Origin: Bacteroidota bacterium
GTDB taxonomy: Bacteria; Bacteroidota; Bacteroidia; UBA7662
Direction of reading: 5' to 3'
Assembly: GCA_027485465.1 (NCBI GenBank)
Contig: JAIXRA010000107.1
Coordinates: forward strand, 1-39,460
Length of the DNA stretch: 39,460 nucleotides
In this document: positions 1-8,975 of the stretch, piece by piece
How the letters are laid out: each line of letters starts with the position of its first letter
Numbering within the stretch: position 1 is the first letter of the stretch
Notes under the pieces: model-generated
The model's input: only the letters and a program-made list of their open reading frames with translations
Databases searched by the model: none
Told to the model about the DNA's origin: nothing
Position numbers and translations under genes: made by a program

Positions 1-1205
1 CGTTGCCATTGGAAAGCCTGCGCATTGGTGGCACTGACGGCAATGCTCACGGGCGTGTTTCGAGGAACCGTCAAACCGGATACGGGCTGAGCCGTTATGG
101 TGGCGGCAGCCTGAATGCTCACCGTTCCAGCAACAAACTGGGTATAAGGAATCACATCGGCATTAAAATCGGCGTATTCACAATTGCCGGCGGTGGCCAA
201 GTCCCAACCAAGGGTCGTCGAAGGAGACGAGGAAGGAGTCCCGGTAATGCGGAATTTAACGCGGAACAGCAAACCGGAGAGGTTCACCGGGTTAAGGTCA
301 AACCAGGCCACCCGAAACTGACGACCCAACCCTGGGAAAATACCGCAATTTGACAAAAACCCGGACGTATTTATGGAAGGATGCACATCGCTCACCATCC
401 CCAGGCATTGCAATTGGGTGCTATCGTAGGTGATGGCCATGGAAATGGCGGCTACGCCGTTCAATTGATCCACCGATACCGGAATGGATACCGTATCCCC
501 CGTACAACCGGCCACCGAACCAATGTTGGTAACAATGGGGGTCACCACTCGAAGGGTCGAGGCATTCGAAAAGAGGGGCGCACCGCAGGCACCGTTCACT
601 TGGACCCGGTACACGGTGTTATCCAAAGCAGAGGTTATTCCCGTCAATTGCAAAGTAGCCGATGTGGCGCCAGCAACCCCGGAACCGTTACTTAGGTTGG
701 TCCAGGCACTGCCGCTTTGGCGTTGCCATTGGTAGGTGGCCGCGTTGGTGGCTACGACCGCAAGGGATACCGAGCCGCCGGCCAGGGCTTGCACCGTGGG
801 ATTGGGTTGCTGGGTGAGGGCCGGAGCAACGGCTGCACCTACACCGCCGTTGGTAAAGGTTACATTGTTAATAACATTCGCCGCAGAATCGGCCAATTCA
901 CAATTACCAGCGTTTTGAAGATCCCAGGAAAGGGTTGAGTTCCCGGTAGCCCGAAAACGCATATTCAACAAAAGCCCGTTCACACTAACAGGTACCAAGT
1001 TGAACCAAGCGACCCGAACCTGTGGCTGCGTTCCCTGGGTCGTTGCATTCACGATAAGGTTGGATCCCAACGCAGGCAGTGCATTGCTAAAACCAACAAA
1101 AGTCAAGGTACCTCCGTTGTAGTTTAGGGACAAGGATATCGCACCCAAATTGTTGGCATTGAGGATGTTAATGGGAACCGAAACGGTGTCACCTCCACAG
1201 GCTTG
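1..1205 (-). repeat. Intragenic repeat, period about 690-720 bp (cohesin-like + Ig-like unit)
   Basis: cgttgccatt occurs at 1-10 and 721-730 (QWQ motif). CGGDTVSVPI (about 1200) and CTGDTVSIPV (about 507) mark successive unit starts; WDL..AGNCE.AD occurs in both. Confidence 0.75.
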
Positions 1206-1331
1206 GACATTGCCGGCTTGGACTTGAATCGTCTGAGCGTTGGCCACCTTGAGGCCACTCGTTGCCGTGATCAAAAACAGAACGAACGCAGCAAAAGCTG
1301 ATGCCGTTGAACGCAAAAGGTTGGTTTTCAT
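1..1331 (-). CDS. Secreted surface protein with alternating cohesin-like and Ig-like repeats (C-terminus truncated at the left window edge)
   Basis: Absent from the ORF track because it is open at the edge. Manual translation from ATG at 1331 gives MKTNLLRSTASAFAAFVLFLITAT (signal peptide), then CGGDTVSVPINILNANNLGAISLSLNYNGGTLTFVGF...RVAWFNLVPVSVNGLLLNMRFRATG, an Ig-like stretch (QQPNPTVQALAGGSVSLAVVATNAATYQWQRQ), then a second CTGDTVSIPVSVDQLNGVAAISMAITYDSTQLQCLGM unit. Frame is open to base 1. Confidence 0.8.
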   Translation of the reverse strand, partial: MKTNLLRSTASAFAAFVLFLITATSGLKVANAQTIQVQAGNVQACGGDTVSVPINILNANNLGAISLSLNYNGGTLTFVGFSNALPALGSNLIVNATTQGTQPQVRVAWFNLVPVSVNGLLLNMRFRATGNSTLSWDLQNAGNCELADSAANVINNVTFTNGGVGAAVAPALTQQPNPTVQALAGGSVSLAVVATNAATYQWQRQSGSAWTNLSNGSGVAGATSATLQLTGITSALDNTVYRVQVNGACGAPLFSNASTLRVVTPIVTNIGSVAGCTGDTVSIPVSVDQLNGVAAISMAITYDSTQLQCLGMVSDVHPSINTSGFLSNCGIFPGLGRQFRVAWFDLNPVNLSGLLFRVKFRITGTPSSSPSTTLGWDLATAGNCEYADFNADVIPYTQFVAGTVSIQAAATITAQPVSGLTVPRNTPVSIAVSATNAQAFQWQ

Positions 1332-1395
1332 AGTTGTTGGTTTGGAGGGGTATCGTAGAGGATAAAAGTCGTGGGGACTATGGGCAAATGAGTGC

Positions 1396-2781
1396 TTAGC
1401 GACGGATTACAAGAGGCCATTGACGGGCAAAATCAGAGGGATTGTTGGTATTTCCAGAACCTGAAACAACCCCTACACGGACCAAGTAACGGCCCTCGGA
1501 CCATTGTTCCACCGGCAATTCAATCCGTGTTTTTCCGGAAGGAAGGCGGTCCCGATCTTGAGACCAAACCAAACGACCCCGGCTATCGTAAACCACCACG
1601 CTCAATTGTTCGACACCTGTAGGAAAATGCAAGTCCAAGGCACTGAAATCCCCTGCAGGATTGGGGTAAAGCCCCGCCTGCCAAGAACCGGAAGCAGGGA
1701 CCACTTTGGGTAGACGCAGATCGGCCATGGGGTAGGCTTCGCCGTCGGGTCCGGCCATTTCGCTCAAATCCCGGGGGACCCAAGGTGCCGCGGAGGAACC
1801 GCGGACCAAGATCTCAAAGAGGGGTTCCCCGGTCACCGGTACAACCCCCTCGACATCGCTCCAACCCAAACGAAATTCACCCCCTTGGCAAGACCAGGAT
1901 AAATCACCCGGAGGCAAGGAAGAACGAACATCGAGGATTTCGAGGCCCGATGGAACGCCCGCCACCACAGACAGGGCCGAAATCGCACCCTCAAAGCCGG
2001 TGGTAACCGGAATCCACGTACCGTTCGATTCCTCGGAAGCCAAACCGTTGTATTCCATCATCAAACGAACAGGCTGGCGCAAATTGGAAGGCACATAACT
2101 AGCATTCACATCCCCGTAGATCAGGCCCTTGAAATCCAGGGTCTGGGTCTGGCCGTTTGCGGTCAAGGTTGGCGCCTCAAAAGCCCAATCCCCCACATTG
2201 AACGAGGTCACAAGATTGGAGAAGCGACGGGTAATGAGGAGGGCATCGTTGGAATTGACCGAATTGGTATTGTTAACATCCCCGGCTTTGAGTCTTATTC
2301 CTACCAGTGGCGCGGTACCCGTAAAAAACTGACGAACTCGTAGGGCATCCGTAGCGTTTACCCCGCCCCAAGGTTTGTTTGATGTCGCCCCAAGAGTGTA
2401 GTTGCCGTCGGGAAACTGACTGATTTCATAGGCACCGCTTGCGTTGGTGGTGGCAGTAGAAACCACGACCGCCAAGTTGTTGACCAAACGCACCTGGCAA
2501 TTGGTCAAAACAGACTGCGCCGTATTGTCGTAACGCAGGACCCCTAAAACTTTGTTATCCTGGTAGGTTTGTTGAATACCCTGACTCAAACGGGCTTGGG
2601 TTCCCGAACCCAGTCCCAGATGGAAAGGCTGACCCAAGGTGAAGGACCATTGAACCCCCGCATTGCTCCAATCCTTGCCCGCCGTGGAGGTCCCGGACTG
2701 AGCAAAAAGCGAACCTGACAGGCCTAAACCAAAAAGCAAGAAGGCAGGCAAATACAAGGCGAATCTTCGGTGGATTTGCAT
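1396..2781 (-). CDS. Secreted dockerin-like protein with carboxypeptidase-regulatory-like domain and T9SS type A C-terminal sorting domain
   Basis: Signal peptide; LGVLRYDNTAQSVLTNCQVRLV...ASGAYEISQFPDGNYTL; paired dockerin-like halves (SNKPWGGVNATDALRVRQFF and GDVNNTNSVNSNDALLITRRF); C-terminal LYPNPAGDFSALDL...VVVYDSRGRLVWSQ...GRYLVRV. Confidence 0.8.
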   Translation of the reverse strand: MQIHRRFALYLPAFLLFGLGLSGSLFAQSGTSTAGKDWSNAGVQWSFTLGQPFHLGLGSGTQARLSQGIQQTYQDNKVLGVLRYDNTAQSVLTNCQVRLVNNLAVVVSTATTNASGAYEISQFPDGNYTLGATSNKPWGGVNATDALRVRQFFTGTAPLVGIRLKAGDVNNTNSVNSNDALLITRRFSNLVTSFNVGDWAFEAPTLTANGQTQTLDFKGLIYGDVNASYVPSNLRQPVRLMMEYNGLASEESNGTWIPVTTGFEGAISALSVVAGVPSGLEILDVRSSLPPGDLSWSCQGGEFRLGWSDVEGVVPVTGEPLFEILVRGSSAAPWVPRDLSEMAGPDGEAYPMADLRLPKVVPASGSWQAGLYPNPAGDFSALDLHFPTGVEQLSVVVYDSRGRLVWSQDRDRLPSGKTRIELPVEQWSEGRYLVRVGVVSGSGNTNNPSDFARQWPLVIRR

Positions 2782-2783
2782 AA

Positions 2784-2832
2784 AGGGGTGTTTTTGATAA
2801 AAGTACTAATCTTTTTTCAAAAACAAACCCCT
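2784..2832. promoter_or_regulatory. Long imperfect inverted repeat directly upstream of the dockerin-like gene
   Basis: AGGGGTGTTTTTGA (2784-2797) and TCAAAAAC-AA-ACCCCT (2817-2832): 14-bp stem with a 2-nt bulge and 19-nt loop, ending 2 nt before the ATG at 2781. Confidence 0.55.
2798..2827 (-). promoter_or_regulatory. Candidate Bacteroidetes-type promoter (TTTG-N18-TACTTTTA)
   Basis: Minus-strand TTTG (2824-2827) and TACTTTTA (2798-2805), close to the -33 TTTG / -7 TAnnTTTG consensus (7/8 at -7). Confidence 0.35.
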
Positions 2833-2896
2833 ACGAAACCCTTGTTCTGCGGCCTCCGGTCAGATAAAGGCCTGACTATCTATGATTTCGGCTTGC

Positions 2897-4087
2897 CTAA
2901 ATCTCAATGAGCATGCGATAAGGGTCCTCCAAAAATTCTTTGACGCGGACCAAGAAACTCACCGAATCTTTGCCGTCGATCAGACGGTGGTCGTAACTGA
3001 GTGCGATGTACATGATAGGTCGGATAACCACCTGACCCTGAAGGGCGATGGGGCGCTCGACGATATTGTGCATACCAAGAATAGCGCTCTGTGGAGCGTT
3101 GATGATAGGGGTCGACAGCATCGACCCAAAAACACCCCCGTTGGTGATGGTGAAGGTGCCCCCTGCCATTTCATCAACCGACAAGGTCCCTTCCCGGGCT
3201 TTGCCGGCCAAACGAGCAATTTCCCTCTCGATTTCGTGCAGGGCCAAGTGATCGGCTCCACGAACCACGGGCACCATTAAGCCCCGCGGGGCCGATACGG
3301 CGATGCTGAGATCGACATAATCGTGGTAAACCAAATCCTCGCCATCCAACCCGGCATTAATCACCGGAAACTCGCGCAATGCCAAGCATACCGCTTTGGC
3401 GAACAAAGACATGAAACCCAAACCAACACCGTAGCGCTCTTTGAACGAGTCCTTGTAACGGGACCGCATCTCCATGAGTGGGCCCATGTTCACCTCGTTG
3501 AAGGTGGTCAACATGGCGGTTTCGTTTTTGACGGCCACCAAGCGGCGGGCTATGGTTTTGCGGAGTTGGCTCATGCGCTCTCTGCGCTGAGGACCGGAGG
3601 GACCGGAGGACCGAACGATGGGATCGGGCCGATTGGACGCCGGCGCAAGTGATGACGATCCGAGAGGAGCCGAGGAATCAGGCACTGAAGGAGCCGAGGA
3701 CATCGCCAGGGCAGCAGCAGCTGGGGCGGGGGGCGCAGCGGGCGGGGCGGGGGGCGCAGCGGTCGGGGCGGGGGGCGCAGCCGCCGGAGCAGCAGCAGCG
3801 GAAGCGACGGGTGCAGCCGGCGCGTCAGATGCAGGTCCCCCTTCAGCCGCATCGGTCTGGATGCGAGCCACCAAGGCACCCACCGCCACCGTGGTTCCTT
3901 CAGGGATGAGAATTTCGAGGATCCCTGCTTGCTCGGCGTTTACTTCCATGGTCGCCTTGTCGGTCTCCAATTCGCATAACATATCATCCATTCGAACGGA
4001 CTCTCCGTTCTTTTTGAACCACTTTCCAATCACCACTTCGGTGATGGATTCTCCAACCGCGGGTATTACAACATCAAGGGTCGCCAT
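2897..4087 (-). CDS. sucB: 2-oxoglutarate dehydrogenase E2 component (dihydrolipoyl succinyltransferase)
   Basis: Lipoyl domain ([25 protein letters not shown]...[11 protein letters not shown]), Ala/Pro linker, catalytic domain with [15 protein letters not shown]; directly downstream of sucA. Confidence 0.95.
   Translation of the reverse strand: MATLDVVIPAVGESITEVVIGKWFKKNGESVRMDDMLCELETDKATMEVNAEQAGILEILIPEGTTVAVGALVARIQTDAAEGGPASDAPAAPVASAAAAPAAAPPAPTAAPPAPPAAPPAPAAAALAMSSAPSVPDSSAPLGSSSLAPASNRPDPIVRSSGPSGPQRRERMSQLRKTIARRLVAVKNETAMLTTFNEVNMGPLMEMRSRYKDSFKERYGVGLGFMSLFAKAVCLALREFPVINAGLDGEDLVYHDYVDLSIAVSAPRGLMVPVVRGADHLALHEIEREIARLAGKAREGTLSVDEMAGGTFTITNGGVFGSMLSTPIINAPQSAILGMHNIVERPIALQGQVVIRPIMYIALSYDHRLIDGKDSVSFLVRVKEFLEDPYRMLIEI
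3722..3784. repeat. 21-bp GC-rich tandem repeat (3 copies) encoding the PPAPxAA linker of SucB
   Basis: Copies of [t/c]ggggcggggggcgcag(c)c/gg(g/t) read at 3722, 3743 and 3764. Confidence 0.7.
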
Positions 4088-4141
4088 GAGAATGTTTTTG
4101 AATTTTGGGGCCTAAAATCAGAGAGGAAATAATGGAGTTAA

Positions 4142-6841
4142 CTAAAGTGTAAATGCTTGAACAACAATGTTTTGTTGTTCTTTTTCGTGAACCTTGGCAT
4201 AACCCGTTGCGGGTGATGCACTGGACTTCCTGGATATCAGTTTGAGGTTACGGTTTTGTTCGAATCGTAACATATAGGTCCAGGCCCCCATGTTCTTGGG
4301 CTCTTCCTGAACCCAATAATACTCGGCCTTGGGATAACGCAGGTACAAGGCGTCCAGCTGGGGCTCGGGCATCGGATACAATTGTTCGAAACGGACCAAA
4401 GCAACATCCTTTCGTTTGTTTTCTCGGCGATAGGCTAACAAATCGTAATATATTTTTCCGGTGCAAAAAACAACCCGTAACACTTTGCGCGGATCGGCCT
4501 CGGCGTCGTCGATAATTTCCCTAAAACCTCCGGTCGTCAATTCATCCAACCCAGATACACAGGACGGATGCCGTAACAATCCCTTGGGCGTCATCACGAT
4601 CAATGGTTTGCGGAATTCCCACGCTTGTTGCCTGCGTATCAAATGAAAGAAATTAGCTGGACTCGTACAATTGGCCACCACCATGTTCATTTCGGCTGCC
4701 AATTGCAAAAAGCGTTCAGGGCGGGCACTGGAATGCTCGGGACCCTGGCCTTCGTAACCATGGGGCAACAAAAGAACCAAACCGTTCATGCGCCGCCACT
4801 TGGATTCGCCGCTGCTTAGAAATTGGTCAATGACGGTTTGGGCACCGTTCGAAAAATCTCCGAACTGGGCTTCCCAAACCACCAAGGCATTGGGGGAGGC
4901 CATCGAATAACCGTACTCAAAACCCAGAACGGCGTATTCGGATAAGAGGGAATTGTAAATAGAAAATGGACCTTGGGCCTCAATCGGGAGATGGTTCAAA
5001 AAAACATGCAAGCGATTGTCCTTTTCATCTCTGGCAGCGGCATGACGATGCGAAAAGGTACCCCTCACCACATCCTGTCCAGAAATTCGAACTTTGCGGC
5101 CGTCGGATAGCAAACTACCGTAGGCCAGCAACTCGGCCAAGGCCCAATTAATCTGACCTTGTTGGTAAGATTCCCGGCGCTCATCCATGAGTTTTTGGAC
5201 TTTGCGAAGAACCTGGAAATCGTTGGGAACGGTCGTAAGTGCCTCCAGGACTGCGTCCAGCTTGGAACGCTCCACCCCGGTGGCGGGGGATTGGTTAAAA
5301 TCTTCGTAAGTCGCCTTGCGCATCACGGCCCATTGTTGTTCCAAAGGCTGCAAGGCATAGGGCACGGCGTTTTGTTTGACCTTGTTCAAGCGATCTTGAA
5401 GCATGGATTTGAAGCTGTTCTCCATTTCAACCGCCAGATCAGCAGTCACCTGACCGCTCTGTTCCAACCGGGTCGAATAGACTTTGCGAGGATCCGGGTG
5501 GTTCTCAATCAAACCATAAAGGGTGGGTTGGGTAAACTTGGGCTCATCGGATTCGTTGTGCCCATGCCTTCTGTAACACAACATATCCACATAGAAGTCT
5601 CGACCAAACTGCTGCCTGAAGGCAACGGCCATTTCGACCGCAAAAACAACTGCTTCGGCATCATCCCCGTTCACGTGAAGGACAGGACAGCCCAAACCCA
5701 AAGCCACCGAGGTACAATAGTCCGAGGAACGGGCATCATCAAAATCGGTGGTAAAACCGATTTGGTTGTTGATCACAAAATGCAGGGTTCCACCGGTTTG
5801 ATACCCCTTGAGCCTGGACATTTGGGCCACTTCCGAAGCCACGCCTTGACCGGCCAGGGCCGCATCACCGTGAATAAGAATCGGAAGGATTCGACGATAG
5901 TCTTTGGCATAAAGCATATCGCATTTGGCTCTTACAAATCCTTGAAGTACAGGATCTACAGCCTCCAAGTGCGATGGATTGGGCACTAAATCCAAATGCA
6001 CCGTACGACCCTCCTCCAGATTCACCTGGGAGGCAAAGCCCAAATGGTATTTGACATCTCCGTCTCCAAAGCTGAGGTCTGGATCCTTGATGCCTTCAAA
6101 TTCATTAAAAATATACTCGTAGGTTTTGCCGAGGGTGTTGGCGAGGACATTGAGGCGCCCTCGGTGGGCCATGCCGACTGCAACGGCTTCAATGCCCAAT
6201 TCGGATCCACGCCGTATAATGGCGTCCAAGGCGGGAATGGTATTCTCCCCACCTTCGAGAGAAAAGCGCTTTTGCCCAACAAATTTCTTGTGCAAAAAAT
6301 TTTCGAAAACAACGGCTTCGTTTAACTTTTGGAGAATACGCTTCTTTTTGTCCAAATCAAAGCCGTAATCGGGGGAACGGTTCTCGAAATAATCCCGGCA
6401 CCAGTCCCGAATTTCTCTCTCGCGGATGTGTTGAAATTCAAAGCCGAGGCTACCCCCGTAACAGGCCTGCATATCTTCCAGGGCTTGTCCCAGGGTTTTG
6501 CCTCCGGTAGCGGCAAAAACGCGGGGCAGGTCTTCCTGGCCTAAGCCAAATAGCGCCGGATCCAACCCAGGGTTCCGGTCTTTGCGGGGGCGGATGGGGT
6601 TGGTTTGGGCAACGAGGTGAGCCCGATTCCGGTAGGCTTCCAGCAAGAGCGCGGCTTGAATTTCTTTGACAACTTCTTGGGAGGAGCCTCGTCTTGGGGC
6701 TCCTTCAACTTGGGCAAAATCAAAGCCCTCAAAAAAACGGGCCCATTCCAAATCCACCGAGGCCGGATCGTTGTTGTACTGTTGGTACAAGCCTTCGATA
6801 GCTACGGCATCGGAAGCGGTCAAAAACGAAAACTGATGCAT
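4142..6841 (-). CDS. sucA: 2-oxoglutarate dehydrogenase E1 component
   Basis: 899 aa; GMAHRGRLNVLANTLGK, HGDAALAGQGVASEVAQMS, VNGDDAEAVVFAVEMA, CYRRHGHNESDEPKFTQP, LLPHGYEGQGPEHSSARPERFLQL. Confidence 0.97.
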   Translation of the reverse strand: MHQFSFLTASDAVAIEGLYQQYNNDPASVDLEWARFFEGFDFAQVEGAPRRGSSQEVVKEIQAALLLEAYRNRAHLVAQTNPIRPRKDRNPGLDPALFGLGQEDLPRVFAATGGKTLGQALEDMQACYGGSLGFEFQHIREREIRDWCRDYFENRSPDYGFDLDKKKRILQKLNEAVVFENFLHKKFVGQKRFSLEGGENTIPALDAIIRRGSELGIEAVAVGMAHRGRLNVLANTLGKTYEYIFNEFEGIKDPDLSFGDGDVKYHLGFASQVNLEEGRTVHLDLVPNPSHLEAVDPVLQGFVRAKCDMLYAKDYRRILPILIHGDAALAGQGVASEVAQMSRLKGYQTGGTLHFVINNQIGFTTDFDDARSSDYCTSVALGLGCPVLHVNGDDAEAVVFAVEMAVAFRQQFGRDFYVDMLCYRRHGHNESDEPKFTQPTLYGLIENHPDPRKVYSTRLEQSGQVTADLAVEMENSFKSMLQDRLNKVKQNAVPYALQPLEQQWAVMRKATYEDFNQSPATGVERSKLDAVLEALTTVPNDFQVLRKVQKLMDERRESYQQGQINWALAELLAYGSLLSDGRKVRISGQDVVRGTFSHRHAAARDEKDNRLHVFLNHLPIEAQGPFSIYNSLLSEYAVLGFEYGYSMASPNALVVWEAQFGDFSNGAQTVIDQFLSSGESKWRRMNGLVLLLPHGYEGQGPEHSSARPERFLQLAAEMNMVVANCTSPANFFHLIRRQQAWEFRKPLIVMTPKGLLRHPSCVSGLDELTTGGFREIIDDAEADPRKVLRVVFCTGKIYYDLLAYRRENKRKDVALVRFEQLYPMPEPQLDALYLRYPKAEYYWVQEEPKNMGAWTYMLRFEQNRNLKLISRKSSASPATGYAKVHEKEQQNIVVQAFTL

Positions 6842-6890
6842 GGAAACCTTGAAATTGGGTGTTACAAATAGACAACCTGAAAGAACAAAG

Positions 6891-6898
6891 CAAAATTA
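6891..6898 (-). promoter_or_regulatory. Candidate -7 element for sucAB (TAATTTTG)
   Basis: Exact TAnnTTTG match on the minus strand in the short divergent gap upstream of sucA; no convincing -33 TTTG. Confidence 0.3.
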
Positions 6899-6926
6899 TA
6901 CCATCTTAAGCTGTAAATAATTGCAT

Positions 6927-7925
6927 ATGCAACAAAATTCATCAAACACTATTTTATCATCACCCTCCATTTCATCCAAAGAATCTTCCCACCCGCCGGT
7001 TGTTCTGATTGCCGGAGGCTCCGGGCTCATCGGTACAGCACTGAGCCAATACCTATTGGGCCTGGGTGCCCATGTTCGCATCCTGACTCGCTCAGTGCCC
7101 ACCAAGCCAGCATGGGGGTCCAACCTAAGTTTCGTTACCTGGGACCCCCAATCTGCGGTCATGGACCCGGCTGCCCTCCGAGGCGTCACCCACGTTGTTA
7201 ACCTGGCCGGCTCAGGTATTGCGGACAAGGCATGGACCTCGGCCCGCCGCAAGGATTTGCTCTTGAGTCGAACCCAAAGCGCGGATTGCCTGGCGGCCGC
7301 CCTTCAACGGGCTTCGGAACAGGGAGCTACCCCTGTTGAGCGCATTGTCACCGCCTCGGCCATCGGGTATTACGCGAATGGGGAGGCCGTGGCCACCGAA
7401 CAAAGCCCGAAAGGATCTGGATTTCTCGCCGAACTGACCAGCGAATGGGAAAAACACAGCGCGCCATTGGGGACCTGGGCCCCGCTTACCACGCTGCGCA
7501 TTGGTTTGGTTCTTTCGGCCCGTGGGGGCCTCCTGCGTCCCCTCCTCCCTGTCACTCAACTGGGTCTAGGTGCCTGCATTGGTTCTGGGCGACAATGGAT
7601 GTCCTGGATTCACGAAAAAGACATGGTGCGTTTGATCGTGCATGCGTTGTTTGACACGGAATGGCCATCGGGCGTCTACAATGCCGTGGCACCGTTACCA
7701 CGCAGGCACCTGGGCTTTATGCGCTCTTTGGCCAAGGCCCTGCACCGACCTCTCTGGATGGCCTTGCCTGGATGGCCCCTGCGATGGATTATGGGACCTC
7801 GATCGACCCTCATCCTGGAAGGGGTCTTGGCCTCCTCCCAAAAAGTACAGGACCAGGGATTTGTCTATGATTTCCCCGACTTGGACGTTGCCCTCAACGA
7901 TTTGGTTGGAAAATCAGGTCTCTAA
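6927..7925 (+). CDS. TIGR01777-family NAD-dependent epimerase (SDR39U1/YfcH-like)
   Basis: VVLIAGGSGLIGTALSQYLLGLGAHVRILTRS; ASAIGYYANG; W.PLTTLRIGLVLSARGGLL; SWIHEKDMVRLIVHAL. ATG at 6927 preferred over the upstream TTG. Confidence 0.92.
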   Translation: MQQNSSNTILSSPSISSKESSHPPVVLIAGGSGLIGTALSQYLLGLGAHVRILTRSVPTKPAWGSNLSFVTWDPQSAVMDPAALRGVTHVVNLAGSGIADKAWTSARRKDLLLSRTQSADCLAAALQRASEQGATPVERIVTASAIGYYANGEAVATEQSPKGSGFLAELTSEWEKHSAPLGTWAPLTTLRIGLVLSARGGLLRPLLPVTQLGLGACIGSGRQWMSWIHEKDMVRLIVHALFDTEWPSGVYNAVAPLPRRHLGFMRSLAKALHRPLWMALPGWPLRWIMGPRSTLILEGVLASSQKVQDQGFVYDFPDLDVALNDLVGKSGL

Positions 7926-8972
7926 TTCCCCAGAAAGGAAGGGTCCTAGCCGTTGGGTATCCGCTTCTGGATTCAAAACCCCTTTTCCTTCCATCGCAGC
8001 GGTCAATTCAGAGGCCAAAAGCGGGGCAAGCAAGACGCCTTTGGCCCCAAAACCGTTAAAAACCCAGCGGTTACCTCCCCCAGGATGGGCCCCCACATAG
8101 GGTCTTCGGTCGTGCGATGCCGGTCTTAGGCCGGCTTTGTACTCAAAATCATAGGCTCCCGATAGGTCCTCCCCCAACAATTGGACCAAACCCGCTTGCA
8201 ATTTGGCCTTGCCCTGTTCGGTGGAACCAGGCGAAAAATCATGCCACTCAAAGGTGGCCCCGGCGCGGTAACGATCCCCTCCCAGGGGTTGCAAGAAAAG
8301 ATCCCGTTTGATCATGACCGAAGCGGGGCCGTTAGGGAGGGTAAATTCAACCAATTCTCCCTTTGTTGGCTTTAAACGGGCCAAGAACTCGCTTCCACTG
8401 TGGGCAAAGACGCCTCGAGCATCCACCACGCTGCTCCGCTCAACCTGTTCCGCTTCGGTCCACAAGGCATCCACCCATCGACCTTGGGATTGCCAGCGTA
8501 GGCGACAAGCCTGGATATACCCTTCGACATCCAACCAACCCGCCTCGCGTACCAAACCCCAAGCCAGGACACCCCAAGTGCGTTCATAGTCATGGAGTCC
8601 GGCAGCCCCCGCCCCCTGCCAGTTGGCTTCCAACCAACGCGGGTAATTGGCAGCAGCAGCATCCCATTGAAGCTTATGCTCTTGGTGGAGGATGGGCTGT
8701 ACATAGGGTCGGTGATTCAAAAAGGGTTGGCCCAGATCCCTTTCTTCGGATTCAAAAAAATCCAACATGGCGGGCAGAGCTTCTTCTACCCGCCATCCAG
8801 GGATTAAACGAAAAAAATTGATGGGATTCCACAAACCCGCCGCCACCGGGGTGGCTGCGCCGGGCCTGGTATGCTGAAAAATCTGAACCGACCAACCGCG
8901 CCTTTGCAGGGTCCTGCCAAGCACGGTGCCTGCCAACCCGGCGCCTACAACGACAACGGACCGGCTGTCCAA
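7914..8972 (-). CDS. FAD-dependent amino acid oxidase-like protein (DAO family)
   Basis: N-terminal dinucleotide fold SVVVVGAGLAGTVLGRTLQRRGWSVQIF; C-terminal RPYVGAHPGGGNRWVFNGFGAKGVLLAPLLASEL. Converges on and overlaps the previous gene by 12 bp. Confidence 0.85.
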   Translation of the reverse strand: MDSRSVVVVGAGLAGTVLGRTLQRRGWSVQIFQHTRPGAATPVAAGLWNPINFFRLIPGWRVEEALPAMLDFFESEERDLGQPFLNHRPYVQPILHQEHKLQWDAAAANYPRWLEANWQGAGAAGLHDYERTWGVLAWGLVREAGWLDVEGYIQACRLRWQSQGRWVDALWTEAEQVERSSVVDARGVFAHSGSEFLARLKPTKGELVEFTLPNGPASVMIKRDLFLQPLGGDRYRAGATFEWHDFSPGSTEQGKAKLQAGLVQLLGEDLSGAYDFEYKAGLRPASHDRRPYVGAHPGGGNRWVFNGFGAKGVLLAPLLASELTAAMEGKGVLNPEADTQRLGPFLSGELET

Positions 8973-8975
8973 GGC

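Noticed and set aside
1-938. Plus-strand ORFs at the left edge (116, 104, 83, 73 and 60 aa)
   Set aside because: Antisense to the truncated cohesin-like repeat gene whose minus-strand frame is continuously open with a signal peptide.
3618-4115. 165-aa Gly/Ala-rich plus-strand ORF in sucB
   Set aside because: Produced by the GC-rich 21-bp linker repeat read on the opposite strand.
5159-5989. 276-aa plus-strand ORF antisense to sucA
   Set aside because: Entirely opposite the conserved sucA catalytic region; no recognisable motifs.
6842-6926. Possible tRNA or small RNA in the sucA/epimerase gap
   Set aside because: Too short and AT-rich; no cloverleaf or conserved tRNA boxes. No gap in the window showed a tRNA-like sequence.
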